Shown here: in pieces, positions 17,838 through 27,609 of the stretch
How positions within the stretch are numbered: the stretch's first letter is position 1
How the letters are laid out: each line of letters begins with the position of its first letter
Assembly (NCBI GenBank): GCA_002256115.1
Contig: NKIK01000002.1
Coordinates: forward strand, 1-64,000
Reading direction: 5' to 3'
From: Burkholderiales bacterium PBB3
GTDB taxonomy: Bacteria; Pseudomonadota; Gammaproteobacteria; Burkholderiales; Burkholderiaceae_C
Length of the DNA stretch: 64,000 bases
Notes under the pieces: model-generated
What the model was told of the DNA's origin: nothing
What the model saw: only the letters and a program-made list of their open reading frames with translations
Databases searched by the model: none
Translations under genes and position numbers: made by a program

Positions 17838-19961
17838 TTAGATCTTAATTAATACAGAATCACGCTTAGCTCTAGTCAAAGCGACGTAGATCAACTTTCT
17901 TTGGCTTTCTGTTTCTTGAGGTAGTCCAAGATAGTCGGCTGGTGTTACAACAATGACGCGATCAAATTCCAAGCCCTTGGCACGATGCATTGTTGCAAAG
18001 TGAATTGCGTTGGTATCAGCAGATAAATTTTGGCTTGCATCAATCACCGAAGTTGAATACCCGGCTCCAGAAAACTGACGCGCCAATGAGTCTCGCACCA
18101 CCTGACTGCTGGCAATCACGCAGGTGCTATTGATTCGTTCTCCAGGGTCCTCATCTCGCCACTTTTTGACATTGGCAATAGCTATGGCAACAGCTTCTTC
18201 CATTCCGCTTGCATCCACAATCAAAGGGGCGGGGCCATGTGACAAGGACTTATATCGGCGCGTTTCATCATGCCCTTCGTCGAGATCATCGATTTCGCAT
18301 CCTTCGAGCACAGCCACCGCCGCCCTGCGAATCTCGTCGGTAGTCCGGTAATTGAGGTACAGCTTTCGGGAGCGACCACGAATGTCTATACCGCATTTGC
18401 TCATAGCAGCGCGATTTCGGGTGTAGATACGTTGATGTCCATCGCCAACAAAAAATAAATCATTCGAGTCACGAGGAATCATGGCTCTCAGAAGCTTTAG
18501 CGCTTGTGGGCCTAGATCTTGGGTTTCATCGATCACGATGCCACTGTAGGGAAGTTGCTGCCCGCTCGTATCTTCTTGTTCAAGCAGACTGGATATTTCA
18601 CGGTAAGCGTCATCGACCTCTTTGAGTTTTCTTGATGTCAACTGACCACGGTACTCTTCAAAAACTGGCCAGATCGCATCCCGCTTAGCGCGACTGAGGA
18701 TGACGCCTCGCCCAGTGCGTCTAACCGCGCGGTACTCATCCCGTGTCGTCACGCCTTGCGCCAATACAACCTGTTCAAGCTCCTGCTCATAGAAATTCGG
18801 CGGAACATCTATAGACACATCCTTCGACGCCATGGCAGCCTGCCAAGCTTGGAGTGCGCCATCTTTACTTCGGTCGTAAACAATCTTGTGCTCTAGCTTG
18901 TGTGAACGCATGTAACCGTGAACCCATGCATCCAGGTTACGAACTTCAATCTTCGCCATCGTCTTAGGCGAACACAGCGTCTTCAAGTTATCTTCAATAT
19001 CCGTAGCCAGGTTTTTGGTGAACGTTGTAAAGAGCACCTTCTTCCCCTCAGGCGTACGATTTTCTGCCAGCCATTTGGCCCGGTGCATAGCCAGCACGGT
19101 CTTACCTGTGCCTGCACCACCCAGAACACGAACTGGGCCACTACGATCTCCACCAGCCAACTTGTGCTGTGTCGGGTGAAGGAAGATGCGCCACTGGGCC
19201 AGCGGAGCATTCATGATCGCCAGCATAGCTTCGTCGTCGTCCACCACTACGAAACGTGACTGAGATTCGGGGGTTGTCAGTGCAGCGGCAAAGTCATTGG
19301 TGTTGACCTGTCGATCAACACGCGTTTCACGCGCGTTCAAAACTTGTTCCACGGTGTCGCCCGCAGCGATCAGAAACAGGCCTTCGTAGGCTTCCACCGG
19401 CAAACTATCCTGCAGGCCGTCCAGCTCCTCCTCAGATTGAACTACCCGGATTCGTTCAATCCACTCCTGGGGTACACCCAGGCTCATCAGGTCACGATCA
19501 GCCATGTTGGCATAAACCGATGCCTTGGGTGTCAATGGCTGGCCACCCAAGAGCGGGAGGTCAGCCTCGACGTTGAAAACTGGCACTTGTACCGTGACTT
19601 GCTCAACGGCCAACACCTGCTCAACCACTACAACCTGCATGGCACCAGTCACGGGATTGATTGCCAATTTCCTTCGCTCAGCCCATTTGTAGGCGGCATC
19701 GTGGTGGTCCACGTACAGTAGGACGTAAACGTCACCACTTTCAGGTTTAAAGACGATGCCTCGCCAATCTTGGTCGATACGTACAGACTTCAAATTCGGA
19801 TCGCGCGCAGCGTGAATTTTTTCGTAATTGATACCTGGACTTTTGGGATCTGTTTGAAAAATAACGGCCCACTTCAATACTTTGGAATGGACGTTGGAGG
19901 GCAGCTTAGCCAACTGAAACAGAAAGTCCTGCGACAGGGCAACTTTGGGCTTAAGACTCAT
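17838..19961 (-). CDS. UvrD-like helicase with RelE/ParE-like N-terminal domain
   Basis: A 707-residue two-part protein. The first 100 residues resemble RelE/ParE-type toxins (FLFQLAKLPSNVHSKVLKWA, SVRIDQDWRGIVFK, YVLLYVDHHDAAYKWAERRK). From about residue 270 there is a superfamily 1 helicase: VLGGAGTGKTVLAMHRAKWL (Walker A), IVIDETQDLGPQAL (Walker B), VGDGHQRIYTR, ATMHRAKGLEFDRV and IYVALTRAKRDSV (motifs V-VI). Its ATG overlaps the stop of the 2141-aa helicase gene (ATGA), so the two are coupled. SF1 helicases with such heads are frequent in defence islands. Whether the head still cuts mRNA or only binds a partner is unknown. Confidence 0.8.
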   Translation of the reverse strand: MSLKPKVALSQDFLFQLAKLPSNVHSKVLKWAVIFQTDPKSPGINYEKIHAARDPNLKSVRIDQDWRGIVFKPESGDVYVLLYVDHHDAAYKWAERRKLAINPVTGAMQVVVVEQVLAVEQVTVQVPVFNVEADLPLLGGQPLTPKASVYANMADRDLMSLGVPQEWIERIRVVQSEEELDGLQDSLPVEAYEGLFLIAAGDTVEQVLNARETRVDRQVNTNDFAAALTTPESQSRFVVVDDDEAMLAIMNAPLAQWRIFLHPTQHKLAGGDRSGPVRVLGGAGTGKTVLAMHRAKWLAENRTPEGKKVLFTTFTKNLATDIEDNLKTLCSPKTMAKIEVRNLDAWVHGYMRSHKLEHKIVYDRSKDGALQAWQAAMASKDVSIDVPPNFYEQELEQVVLAQGVTTRDEYRAVRRTGRGVILSRAKRDAIWPVFEEYRGQLTSRKLKEVDDAYREISSLLEQEDTSGQQLPYSGIVIDETQDLGPQALKLLRAMIPRDSNDLFFVGDGHQRIYTRNRAAMSKCGIDIRGRSRKLYLNYRTTDEIRRAAVAVLEGCEIDDLDEGHDETRRYKSLSHGPAPLIVDASGMEEAVAIAIANVKKWRDEDPGERINSTCVIASSQVVRDSLARQFSGAGYSTSVIDASQNLSADTNAIHFATMHRAKGLEFDRVIVVTPADYLGLPQETESQRKLIYVALTRAKRDSVLIKI

Positions 19962-22900
19962 GCTGACTCTTCCTCATTTAATTTCTTTGAAATTGCAATA
20001 CCAAGAGCATCACACACAGCATCGGGCCATGACATGTCGCCGACTGTCTCACTATCCTCATTTAGAACAAGCGTCTTCCAACCAGCATTTTTCCAAGCGC
20101 CCTCAAGGTCAGTCTGATCAAACGTGAGCAACACCAAATGTGACGCAGGCCAAGCCATTTCAGCCTCGGCCACAACGGTTCCACGGTCATTTGCGAGCTC
20201 ATAACCAACTAAAGGGGGCATCGCGCCAAGGTTCGCTAAGGCGCGCAAACCTGGCCGCAATGCGTCGACGGTCATTTCCAGCGCTGCCATCCATTCCTGC
20301 GATAGCGCGACTTGGTCAGGCGACACTCCGGGCACCGCTGTTGCGGGCTTGAGAATAACCAAGGACTCAAGGTCGCCAGCCTGAATCCCACTGACAGTGG
20401 TCATCACCATGCCGGGCAATGTTTGCAAGGTATTGAATGCACGTAGCCAACTGCGCCAGTTTGAGTGTGGCTTGGCTTCAGTTTGGTCTACGACGTCATC
20501 CAAAACCAGCACTCCAGGCGAGGTAAAGCTCTCCAGTTTCCCATCAGCACAAGCCATTGGCCACCAGGACAGCACTACGGGACTGGTACCTTTACGGGAC
20601 AGGCTAGGCATGTGCTTCGTGCCTGGACTTTGAAGCCAAGTGGGTAGTTTGGCCATCCAGGCTGTCATTTCAGTCTTAACCTCTGCCAAATCTGTAGCGG
20701 TGGATGGCACCATGAGGTAACCCAGCCACAGCGCATTACGCTGCAACTGCGCTACGCCCGTGTCAGGCGTGCCCGCTGCTCCCGGCGGTATCGCAAGAAG
20801 GCTTAACAACTGAAAAACCGCCTGATAGGCAAAAGCACCCTGCGCGGCGCGAGGGAGGTTGGGCGGTGCGGTAGAACCATCGTGGCGATTGAAAGTAACT
20901 AGCGGTGAGTCCAGATCTGTACCGGCGGCGCTGGACAAGGCCATCTTCACGTCCTCATGCGTAACAGACCAAACCCAATAATTTCCACTTGCTACCAACG
21001 CACTGCGCTTGGCGGCATCTTCCCGTAATGAATGCTGGTGGTATGTCCATCCGTCACAGAAGACCGCAATAGGTTTGCGAGATGAGCCGACTTGCCAGGG
21101 CCAAATGACGAAATCAGGTTTGCTTGCAATAGCGACTCCTTCGGACGGTCCAAGATTGCATTGGGGCTCAACCCGATACCTCTGACCCGCAACTTCCATC
21201 ACATAACCGGACTTGCCGTTAACTATGTCCTGAACCAGCTTCACGGGTGGCAGACCCAGTGTGCCACCCATACGGCGCAGGCTTTCAATAAAGCGACTCT
21301 CCAGAATCGAATCGAAATTCGGGTTGATGAAGATGTCGGAAATCGTGGCAACCTTTTCTAGCTGGTCCAGTGATGTGACCAACTCAGTCAGCACCTCTTT
21401 GCCACGATCTCGTGACACGAGGTTCATGTTGCGTCCCAAGCGGTACTGGTACACGCAGCGGTAGCAACCATCCTTTTCAGGGTCTTCATTGCAAGAACAC
21501 TTGTTGATAGTCTCTAGCGCCATGCGCAGCACATCCGCCAAAGTGCCCGCGTCCTGCGCTAGAAGCTGATGAAGGTAACCCGTACCTCCAGGCACAGAGT
21601 CGTACAGCATCACAAAGTGCCTACGGGGGCCGCCATCTTTACCCGGCTCATCCTGTGTAACCAGACGCAGGTGGTCTACCCTGCCCCCAAATCGCTTTTT
21701 CAACCCCAATTGCAGGGCAGCCATGAACGACTGAACGACCTCTTCATCGACTCCCGACTTTGTATAGGGCACCAAAATCCGGAGTGCTTCAGACGTGAAC
21801 TCGCGGTACAGGTACAGGCATTCCAACAAATTGGCTGGGGCTTCGCTGCCATGCTTTGCGCAATCAAAGCTATGGAGCTGCCCTTCTGGGTCGAAACGAG
21901 TTTTGGGCTGTTTTTGAACTTTTCCGCAATGCTTGCAAAGCTTGAACCCTGGCCGCGACGACTCTTTGTCCGCCACCTTGAAAGACTCACCAGGTTTCAC
22001 CAATTCCCCAAAATTCACATCCCGGAAGGTAACCCGCGAGACAAACTCAAACCCGAAAGGCAAGCCCGATTTGATCTGCCAAGCCTCACGAATGTCCTTT
22101 GGCTCAAAATCTGCCATGAGCTGACGAACATAGAACTTTGGCTCCCGATCCTCAACACTGTCGTCAATGCGCACCTTCGTATCGTCGCTATTGGCAATTG
22201 CCTGTCGGAACCTCAGCAAGGTCCGTTTTTGTGCCGCGTCTGACCACATATCGTCGCCGCAATGAGGGCATGTAGCATGGGTATCGGCTTCTACCTCCAA
22301 GTTCTGCATGTGATGACAAGATGGGCAAAACCTCCAGCTCTCGGTTTTCGCCAGATTCATGTTGATCTGGTCGATCTCAACCCGACGTTGATTGGCGTAG
22401 AACCGATTTTCCGGTGCAAATTCTGATAGTGCGGAATTGGCTGGCCGCTCATATTTGATGGCTGGCAGCGCAACATACGCACCCTGCCCTTGCTCGTCCG
22501 CGCCACGCTTACGCCACAGAACCGATTTCAATTCAATCCCAGCCTCTGGGAAGGCGTAGTTCGGTATCAACCCAGCATCGGTCAGGGTATTCAGCAGATC
22601 TCGTTTGTTGATCTCTGCAATCAACTCCAGCATCTTGTCGCGCTCGCGCAGCAGCGCATCAATCTCAGCAACAGTCGCCTCATCCTGCGGACGCTGGGCC
22701 GCTACATTCTTCGCAATATCGATTTGTTCCTTGCGCTTTTTATAGGTCTTTCGTTCCTCTACCAGCTCTTGCAGGTATTTAAGTAGTCGCGGCCTCAGTC
22801 CGTCGGTGTCACCCTGCCCTTGAATGAAGTCTTGCAATCGCAGACGCACAGTTGCGTTCACATCTGCGCCGAGCAAATCCACGAATGCTGAAAACAACGT

Positions 22901-25900
22901 AGGTTCATTGGCCAGAACATGGTCACAAAAATTGTACGGAAAGCGCGTTTGATTCGCCTGCTCCACAGCATCCAGGGCGGTTGAGGTTTTTTCCGGAAAG
23001 GCCGTCGGGGTACTAATTCCGCTCACCCAGTCATCCATGCAAAAGGCGAACAGTTGTCGGCGCAGCACCTCCGCTGCTTGCAGGAAGACGCCGGGCGGCG
23101 CTACCTCGCCGGAAAGCATCTCCTGGGTTTCTTCAAAAAAATACAAGTCATGGGGACTGCTGCCATCGGCCAGCGTGGTCGTCATTGCATTGCCATCACG
23201 GCGACCCGCACGCCCCATGCGCTGCAAATAGCTGGCCTGGTTGGGCGGTACGGAACACAGCAACACTGACGACAAGTCCCCGATGTCCACACCCATCTCC
23301 AAGGTGGGGGTAGCAGACAGTAGGTTTTCATACCAATCGCGGGGTAGCTTGGACTTAAAACGAATCTCCAACGCCTCCCGCTCAGCACGCTCCAGCAAAC
23401 CCGTGTGCTCAGCAGCTATCACGCGTCGCAGGTTTCCTTGGCTGAAACGGTCTGATAGCCAACCACCAGTTGGCAGCACGTCTTCATAAAACTCATCTGT
23501 GGCGTCAATACATGGCATGCCCTGCAAGACCTTAGCGGCACTGGCAGGCACAGTCAATCTTCTTTTGCCCAGTGGAGTAGCGAGGTAAGCCGTATCCACA
23601 TACAGCTCTAGTGCTTGCGGGCTGATCGCCAAGGTATCGCCTTGATGGTCGGACGTTCGAACCAAGATGCCAACGTCCTCTAAAACGACCGCGGCTGCAT
23701 GAAACAAGTCCGCCGCCATTCCAGGCGACAGGAGCATTTGACGGCCCAGGCATGCCGCTGCCCAACGGTCGAACCAGCTATTGCGCTTGGTGTTGGTCAG
23801 TTGGTCAAAGTCGCGGTGCTTGCCAAGGGTCAAAAACACTGGTTTTGGCGTGCGCTCTCCCATCGAGGGCATCCACTCTCCACGACCGCCGGATCGAATC
23901 AATCCGTACACATTGCCGTCCGCTGCATAGCCTGCTAATTCCGAGTGCATCACCGCACCGCGCCTGCGCAAGTGGTTGAGCAAGCCCCAAAGCCATTGAA
24001 CCAATACCGGGTGATCCAAGCCCTTGGCTCCGAATTGTTCCTGCAACTTAGGCAACAGCGCTTCCGCTACCAACCCTATGCGTTGTATGGGGACAGAAAT
24101 AGTGGCCTTGCCAATGCGCTCAAGGTTTCTACCCCGATGGCTTAGGTAAGTGAACTCGCTATAGGCCTGCCATAGCAGCCGCTTGCGCACCTTACCCGGC
24201 AAGCGGCTTGAAGCGGGCAAGACGCCTTTCTTAAGCAGTTCCTCGGACCAATCCCGCTGCCAGGTCATATTGGGGCCAATGAATTCCGACAACAGCTTCT
24301 CTGGCGGCATATTTAAAACCGAGCCAGGAGAGTCAAACGAAGCGTTTGCTTGCGTCAAAAAGTCCGCCCAACTCAGTCCTGGGCTCGCAAGCTCATCAAT
24401 GACTTGCGCCAGACCTGTACGTACATTGTTGAGATAGGTCCGCGCTCCAAAGAACCCAGCTCTATGGGCAGCGTCTTGCACCGAGTCGGAGAACGCAATC
24501 AACTTCTTGTCGTCATTGAACGGACTAGCCCAGCTGTGCTCCACTACTTGCGAACCCAAGGTGGCATTACGCGCACCCAACAAAAGTAGTCGGTCACGAT
24601 TACCGCAGGCCGGGCAAGTCGAGTCATGCCGCGTGTGCTGTACCTGCCCAATGGAGAAACTGCGTTGAGCGATGACTTTGTACACCGCCAGCAACTCTTC
24701 CTGGCCGCACGCCAGGCAGGCACCGGGCGCTTGCTGCAAATTTCCGCAAGCCACACAGGCGTGCTGAATCACACCTTCTACTTGTGGCCGTTTGACACTT
24801 TGCGCTGCATAAAGCCTTGTCGCCTCCGGGCGGCCGGAAAACCAGCAGTTGTATATCTCGTCCAGTTTGGTAGAGAGCCGGTTACTGCCCTGCACCATGC
24901 GCGAAAGCCAACCGGTGGTGTGGCATTCGCTGCACTGAACCATCGGCAGGTAGACCCCATCCGGGTTGGCCGCTACATCCGCTGAACTGCGCAGCCGGAC
25001 ATCTTCTGCATCCACAGCCACTTTCGCGACCATTCTGCGCAGTTCGCGAATCCAAAGTTGCAAACGCAAGCTGACCAGCGGCATTGGCCTGCCACTGGCG
25101 CTCGGTGTAATTGCCCAGGCCACCAGCACCAGCAGTGCATCCAAAATCTCGCGCACTTGCGGGTGCGCCGCAACAGGTAGATTTTTCTGCAAACGCTCGG
25201 TTAGCTCGTCATAGTGGACTACGCCACCCTTCAGCTGTTTGAGCAAATTGACAAACAAAATATGGCGCTTTAAGTAATCCCCGAGTTGGACTCTCCATAC
25301 CGCGTCTTTCACGTCAACCGGTGTTGGCTCATCTGGAAAAAATACCCCGAACCATCCGGCAACTGCGTCCTCAGGGGTCTTAAAGCGTGTGGAATCCAGC
25401 GCAGCAGCCAAATCAGGCTGACTTTGGAACATGAAGTCCACCATCGCGTCTTCAAGGAATACACCCACAGACTGGCGATTTTCGGTAATGACAGACTCTG
25501 AGCCAAATGGCGCTCCAAATATCTGTCGCGCGTAATCCCTCAAAGCAGCAGTATCTGAGGATCCACCCAAAGTAGCCGACGTACCAGCGCACACTAAATG
25601 TCCGGAAGGTATCTTCAGGCGGGCGCGCAAACGCCGCAGAAGCAGCGCCAGATCTGTTCCCTGGGCTCCGTCAAAGGTATGCAGTTCGTCCACCACGAGA
25701 TAACGCAGCGTGGTGGGTGTATTGCGCTCCCACAGCTTGCGGTCTTTCGGGCGCAGCAGAAGGTAATCCAACATTTTGTAGTTTGTCAACAGAATGTCGG
25801 GCGGGTTCTTACGCAAGGTGTCCCGGTCTGTGATGACACTTGTCGGAGTCATGACTAAGCCTTGGCCAGGATCCGCCACCGACCCACCCACAAACAAACC

Positions 25901-26383
25901 TACCCGCAAGCCAGCAAAAGCTGGCGTAGCTGCAATCAGCTGCGCAAAACGGCGTGCTTGGTCCGTCGCCAGCGCATTCATGGGGTAAATGACCAGCGCC
26001 TTGATGCCCGGCTCACCAGCTTTTCGGGCACGCGCACAGTGGTCCAAAACGGGATACAAAAAACATTCGGTCTTACCGCTGCCTGTGCCAGTGGCCACCA
26101 AGGTGTGATCAGCCAGATGCAGGCTAGATAGGCGCTGCCAGGCATGCTCCTGATGGCTAAATCCAGGAAACTCAGTCTCAAAGTCTTTGAAAAACTTGCG
26201 CCCAGCATCACCGGAAGTGAACGGCAACCCCACTTGCAAATAGGGTCCTTTTAGCCAGCCAGATTGGTCGTCAACAAATCGCTTCATCAACCCATGCAGA
26301 AAATCATCAGAGGGCTCAAAGCCCGTGACTAAAAATTGTTGAAGACCTTGCTGAATGTCACGGGCTAAGAGTGAAGGGAGCAT
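19958..26383 (-). CDS. Giant DEAD/DEAH helicase with DUF1998 and Vsr-like tail (Druantia DruE-like)
   Basis: A 2141-residue superfamily 2 helicase. HQEHAWQRLSS and LVATGTGSGKTECFLYPVLD (Walker A, near residue 105), VVDELHTFDGAQGTDLALLL (DEAH-type box) and the C-terminal core LLSATPTLEMGVDIGDLSSV with YLQRMGRAGRRDG are all present. Zinc-type Cys pairs lie between (CSECHTTGW, CVACGN, CLACGQ, CPACGNRD). A DUF1998 domain follows (MLYDSVPGGTGYLHQLL, KCSCNEDP, GCYRCVYQY), then a Vsr/DUF559-like nuclease fold (PIAVFCDGWTYHQHS). This order is that of DruE of Druantia and related defence helicases. It lies 17 bp after the XRE gene. A pairing with UvrD rather than with dru genes is unusual. Confidence 0.8.
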   Translation of the reverse strand: MLPSLLARDIQQGLQQFLVTGFEPSDDFLHGLMKRFVDDQSGWLKGPYLQVGLPFTSGDAGRKFFKDFETEFPGFSHQEHAWQRLSSLHLADHTLVATGTGSGKTECFLYPVLDHCARARKAGEPGIKALVIYPMNALATDQARRFAQLIAATPAFAGLRVGLFVGGSVADPGQGLVMTPTSVITDRDTLRKNPPDILLTNYKMLDYLLLRPKDRKLWERNTPTTLRYLVVDELHTFDGAQGTDLALLLRRLRARLKIPSGHLVCAGTSATLGGSSDTAALRDYARQIFGAPFGSESVITENRQSVGVFLEDAMVDFMFQSQPDLAAALDSTRFKTPEDAVAGWFGVFFPDEPTPVDVKDAVWRVQLGDYLKRHILFVNLLKQLKGGVVHYDELTERLQKNLPVAAHPQVREILDALLVLVAWAITPSASGRPMPLVSLRLQLWIRELRRMVAKVAVDAEDVRLRSSADVAANPDGVYLPMVQCSECHTTGWLSRMVQGSNRLSTKLDEIYNCWFSGRPEATRLYAAQSVKRPQVEGVIQHACVACGNLQQAPGACLACGQEELLAVYKVIAQRSFSIGQVQHTRHDSTCPACGNRDRLLLLGARNATLGSQVVEHSWASPFNDDKKLIAFSDSVQDAAHRAGFFGARTYLNNVRTGLAQVIDELASPGLSWADFLTQANASFDSPGSVLNMPPEKLLSEFIGPNMTWQRDWSEELLKKGVLPASSRLPGKVRKRLLWQAYSEFTYLSHRGRNLERIGKATISVPIQRIGLVAEALLPKLQEQFGAKGLDHPVLVQWLWGLLNHLRRRGAVMHSELAGYAADGNVYGLIRSGGRGEWMPSMGERTPKPVFLTLGKHRDFDQLTNTKRNSWFDRWAAACLGRQMLLSPGMAADLFHAAAVVLEDVGILVRTSDHQGDTLAISPQALELYVDTAYLATPLGKRRLTVPASAAKVLQGMPCIDATDEFYEDVLPTGGWLSDRFSQGNLRRVIAAEHTGLLERAEREALEIRFKSKLPRDWYENLLSATPTLEMGVDIGDLSSVLLCSVPPNQASYLQRMGRAGRRDGNAMTTTLADGSSPHDLYFFEETQEMLSGEVAPPGVFLQAAEVLRRQLFAFCMDDWVSGISTPTAFPEKTSTALDAVEQANQTRFPYNFCDHVLANEPTLFSAFVDLLGADVNATVRLRLQDFIQGQGDTDGLRPRLLKYLQELVEERKTYKKRKEQIDIAKNVAAQRPQDEATVAEIDALLRERDKMLELIAEINKRDLLNTLTDAGLIPNYAFPEAGIELKSVLWRKRGADEQGQGAYVALPAIKYERPANSALSEFAPENRFYANQRRVEIDQINMNLAKTESWRFCPSCHHMQNLEVEADTHATCPHCGDDMWSDAAQKRTLLRFRQAIANSDDTKVRIDDSVEDREPKFYVRQLMADFEPKDIREAWQIKSGLPFGFEFVSRVTFRDVNFGELVKPGESFKVADKESSRPGFKLCKHCGKVQKQPKTRFDPEGQLHSFDCAKHGSEAPANLLECLYLYREFTSEALRILVPYTKSGVDEEVVQSFMAALQLGLKKRFGGRVDHLRLVTQDEPGKDGGPRRHFVMLYDSVPGGTGYLHQLLAQDAGTLADVLRMALETINKCSCNEDPEKDGCYRCVYQYRLGRNMNLVSRDRGKEVLTELVTSLDQLEKVATISDIFINPNFDSILESRFIESLRRMGGTLGLPPVKLVQDIVNGKSGYVMEVAGQRYRVEPQCNLGPSEGVAIASKPDFVIWPWQVGSSRKPIAVFCDGWTYHQHSLREDAAKRSALVASGNYWVWSVTHEDVKMALSSAAGTDLDSPLVTFNRHDGSTAPPNLPRAAQGAFAYQAVFQLLSLLAIPPGAAGTPDTGVAQLQRNALWLGYLMVPSTATDLAEVKTEMTAWMAKLPTWLQSPGTKHMPSLSRKGTSPVVLSWWPMACADGKLESFTSPGVLVLDDVVDQTEAKPHSNWRSWLRAFNTLQTLPGMVMTTVSGIQAGDLESLVILKPATAVPGVSPDQVALSQEWMAALEMTVDALRPGLRALANLGAMPPLVGYELANDRGTVVAEAEMAWPASHLVLLTFDQTDLEGAWKNAGWKTLVLNEDSETVGDMSWPDAVCDALGIAISKKLNEEESA

Positions 26384-26400
26384 AGATTCTGGCGGTGGGT

Positions 26401-26748
26401 TTAGATCAGAGCCTCAAGGCCCTTGCGTTCCAGCAAGTTCAGTAGTTTTTGTGAGGGGCCGCTGGGTTGTTTATCGCCAATCTCCCGCTGGCGAACAGTC
26501 GACAAGCAGGTGTTCAAGGCCGAGGCCAGCACAGCTTGGCTGAGCTTGAGTCGGTCACGAAGTGCACGGATTTTCCCGCTGTCGTAATCCGGAATGGGCG
26601 CCTGGCACAGCAAATCAAATTCGCGCATCTTGCGCTGGTCAATGAAGCCCATCGCGTGAAGGTCTGAAGCAGTCTCATGCACGGCATCAAAAATAGGGCT
26701 CTTTGCCCCGGTTGTCACTTTGACAACCGGTTTGGTCTTAATGGTCAC
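26401..26748 (-). CDS. XRE-family antitoxin-like regulator (HigA/NadS type)
   Basis: A 115-residue helix-turn-helix protein. The DNA-binding part is residues 55-110: IPDYDSGKIRALRDRLKLSQ then AVLASALNTCLSTVRQREIG and a closing LLNLLERKGLEAL, typical of HigA/NadS-type antitoxins encoded after their toxin. It begins with GTG behind AGGAAA. The start lies within the 3' end of a 36-codon frame that looks like the tail of the lost toxin. It could control the downstream helicase pair or the whole run. A perfect inverted repeat lies inside its codons 7-13. Confidence 0.75.
   Translation of the reverse strand: MTIKTKPVVKVTTGAKSPIFDAVHETASDLHAMGFIDQRKMREFDLLCQAPIPDYDSGKIRALRDRLKLSQAVLASALNTCLSTVRQREIGDKQPSGPSQKLLNLLERKGLEALI
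26708..26730. promoter_or_regulatory. Perfect 10-bp inverted repeat in the XRE gene
   Basis: The arms CCGGTTGTCA and TGACAACCGG are separated by CTT. It lies at codons 7-13 of the XRE antitoxin-like gene, on the region just after its start. It may be an autoregulatory operator or an RNA hairpin; coding constraint alone does not require this symmetry. Confidence 0.45.
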
Positions 26749-26848
26749 GACAAATTTCCTCTACATCGCTTGTCTGGACTGCCAAATCGAACTGCGTACC
26801 CGTTCTGGCAAGCAGGAATTGCGCAAAACCTTGCAATGCTTTCAACAC
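26738..26848 (-). pseudogene. 36-codon frame, probable C-terminal remnant of a RelE/HigB-type toxin
   Basis: This frame starts GTG within the qatD stop (TAGTG) and ends TAA 11 bases into the XRE gene. Its product has the pattern LKALQGFAQFLL, then FDLAV, then EEICRDH, which resembles the last helix and tail of HigB/RelE toxins as I know them. An antitoxin of HigA/NadS type follows at once, which is the normal order toxin then antitoxin. The N-terminal two thirds of a toxin are absent and qatD occupies that place. It may alternatively be a short real peptide. Confidence 0.45.
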
Positions 26849-27609
26849 TAGTGTTTCACCAGAACTGATAAGTTGCACAGAATCTGCGCAGCCATATCCC
26901 CCGAATTCAGACCATATAGAGTCGCCAACTGGTCAACAGTATCAGCAACTGATTTGGGGTGAACCGCGACGCCGTCAACCTGGACGAACGGGCCGTCTGT
27001 TTCAGTGAGCAAGCGCTCAACCGGGAGCTGTCCCAGAAGTGATCGAGTTCTTGAAGACCTCAACATTTCAGAATTGATGGAAAAGTAGCAACCTAGGTCG
27101 ACCGCCCTACGAGCCTCTGATGCAGTTCCTGTAAACCAATGCATGACTACCTTCCCGCGCCCCTGCTGTAAGTTCTTGTCGAGGTGTTGCAGAACCTTTG
27201 TGACAGAGCGGACACTGTGGATTGTCAGTATCTTGTCACCGTGCTCGGCACAGGCGCGAAGCACTCGTTCAAACACTCTTTCCTGCGCTTCAAAGCTTTT
27301 GTAAAAACGGGGGCCTGCATCAAGCCCGACCTCGCCAACATAGCGAGTCTCAGGCAACAGACGCTCGAACAGGGCAATTTCGCTCTCACGTTCGGCCACA
27401 AGTTGCGGATGAAGACCAAGTGCAACTCGAACAAGGCTAGCTTTCTCCGCAAACTGTTTGTTGCGAGCCCAAGCTTTCGGCGTAGTTGTTACAGCAAGCG
27501 TTGCGATACGAGCCTTGTCACACTCAGCAATCAACTGTTCGTGGTTGGGGTATAGGTCAAGGTGGCAGTGAAAATCAACCCACCTCGCCTTTTCTATCGG
27601 TACAGCCAT
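26848..27609 (-). CDS. qatD: QatD, TatD-family DNase of the Qat defence system
   Basis: A 253-residue metal-dependent nuclease of the TatD family. Metal ligands are visible: VDFHCHLDLYPN (HxH) at the N-terminus, VGEVGLDAG (Glu) near residue 94, TIHSVRS (His), HWFTGTASEARRAVDLG and LTETDGPFVQV (Asp) near 205. The ATG at 27609 overlaps the qatC stop (TGATG). In Qat systems (QueC-like protein associated with ATPase and TatD DNase) this is the fourth gene, needed for anti-phage activity. It is directly followed by the toxin-like remnant and the XRE gene. Confidence 0.88.
   Translation of the reverse strand: MAVPIEKARWVDFHCHLDLYPNHEQLIAECDKARIATLAVTTTPKAWARNKQFAEKASLVRVALGLHPQLVAERESEIALFERLLPETRYVGEVGLDAGPRFYKSFEAQERVFERVLRACAEHGDKILTIHSVRSVTKVLQHLDKNLQQGRGKVVMHWFTGTASEARRAVDLGCYFSINSEMLRSSRTRSLLGQLPVERLLTETDGPFVQVDGVAVHPKSVADTVDQLATLYGLNSGDMAAQILCNLSVLVKH

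Noticed and set aside
19958..26383. A complete Druantia system
   Set aside because: The helicase is DruE-like, but no druA-D, druM/F/G or druH gene is beside it; its coupled neighbour is a UvrD-type protein.
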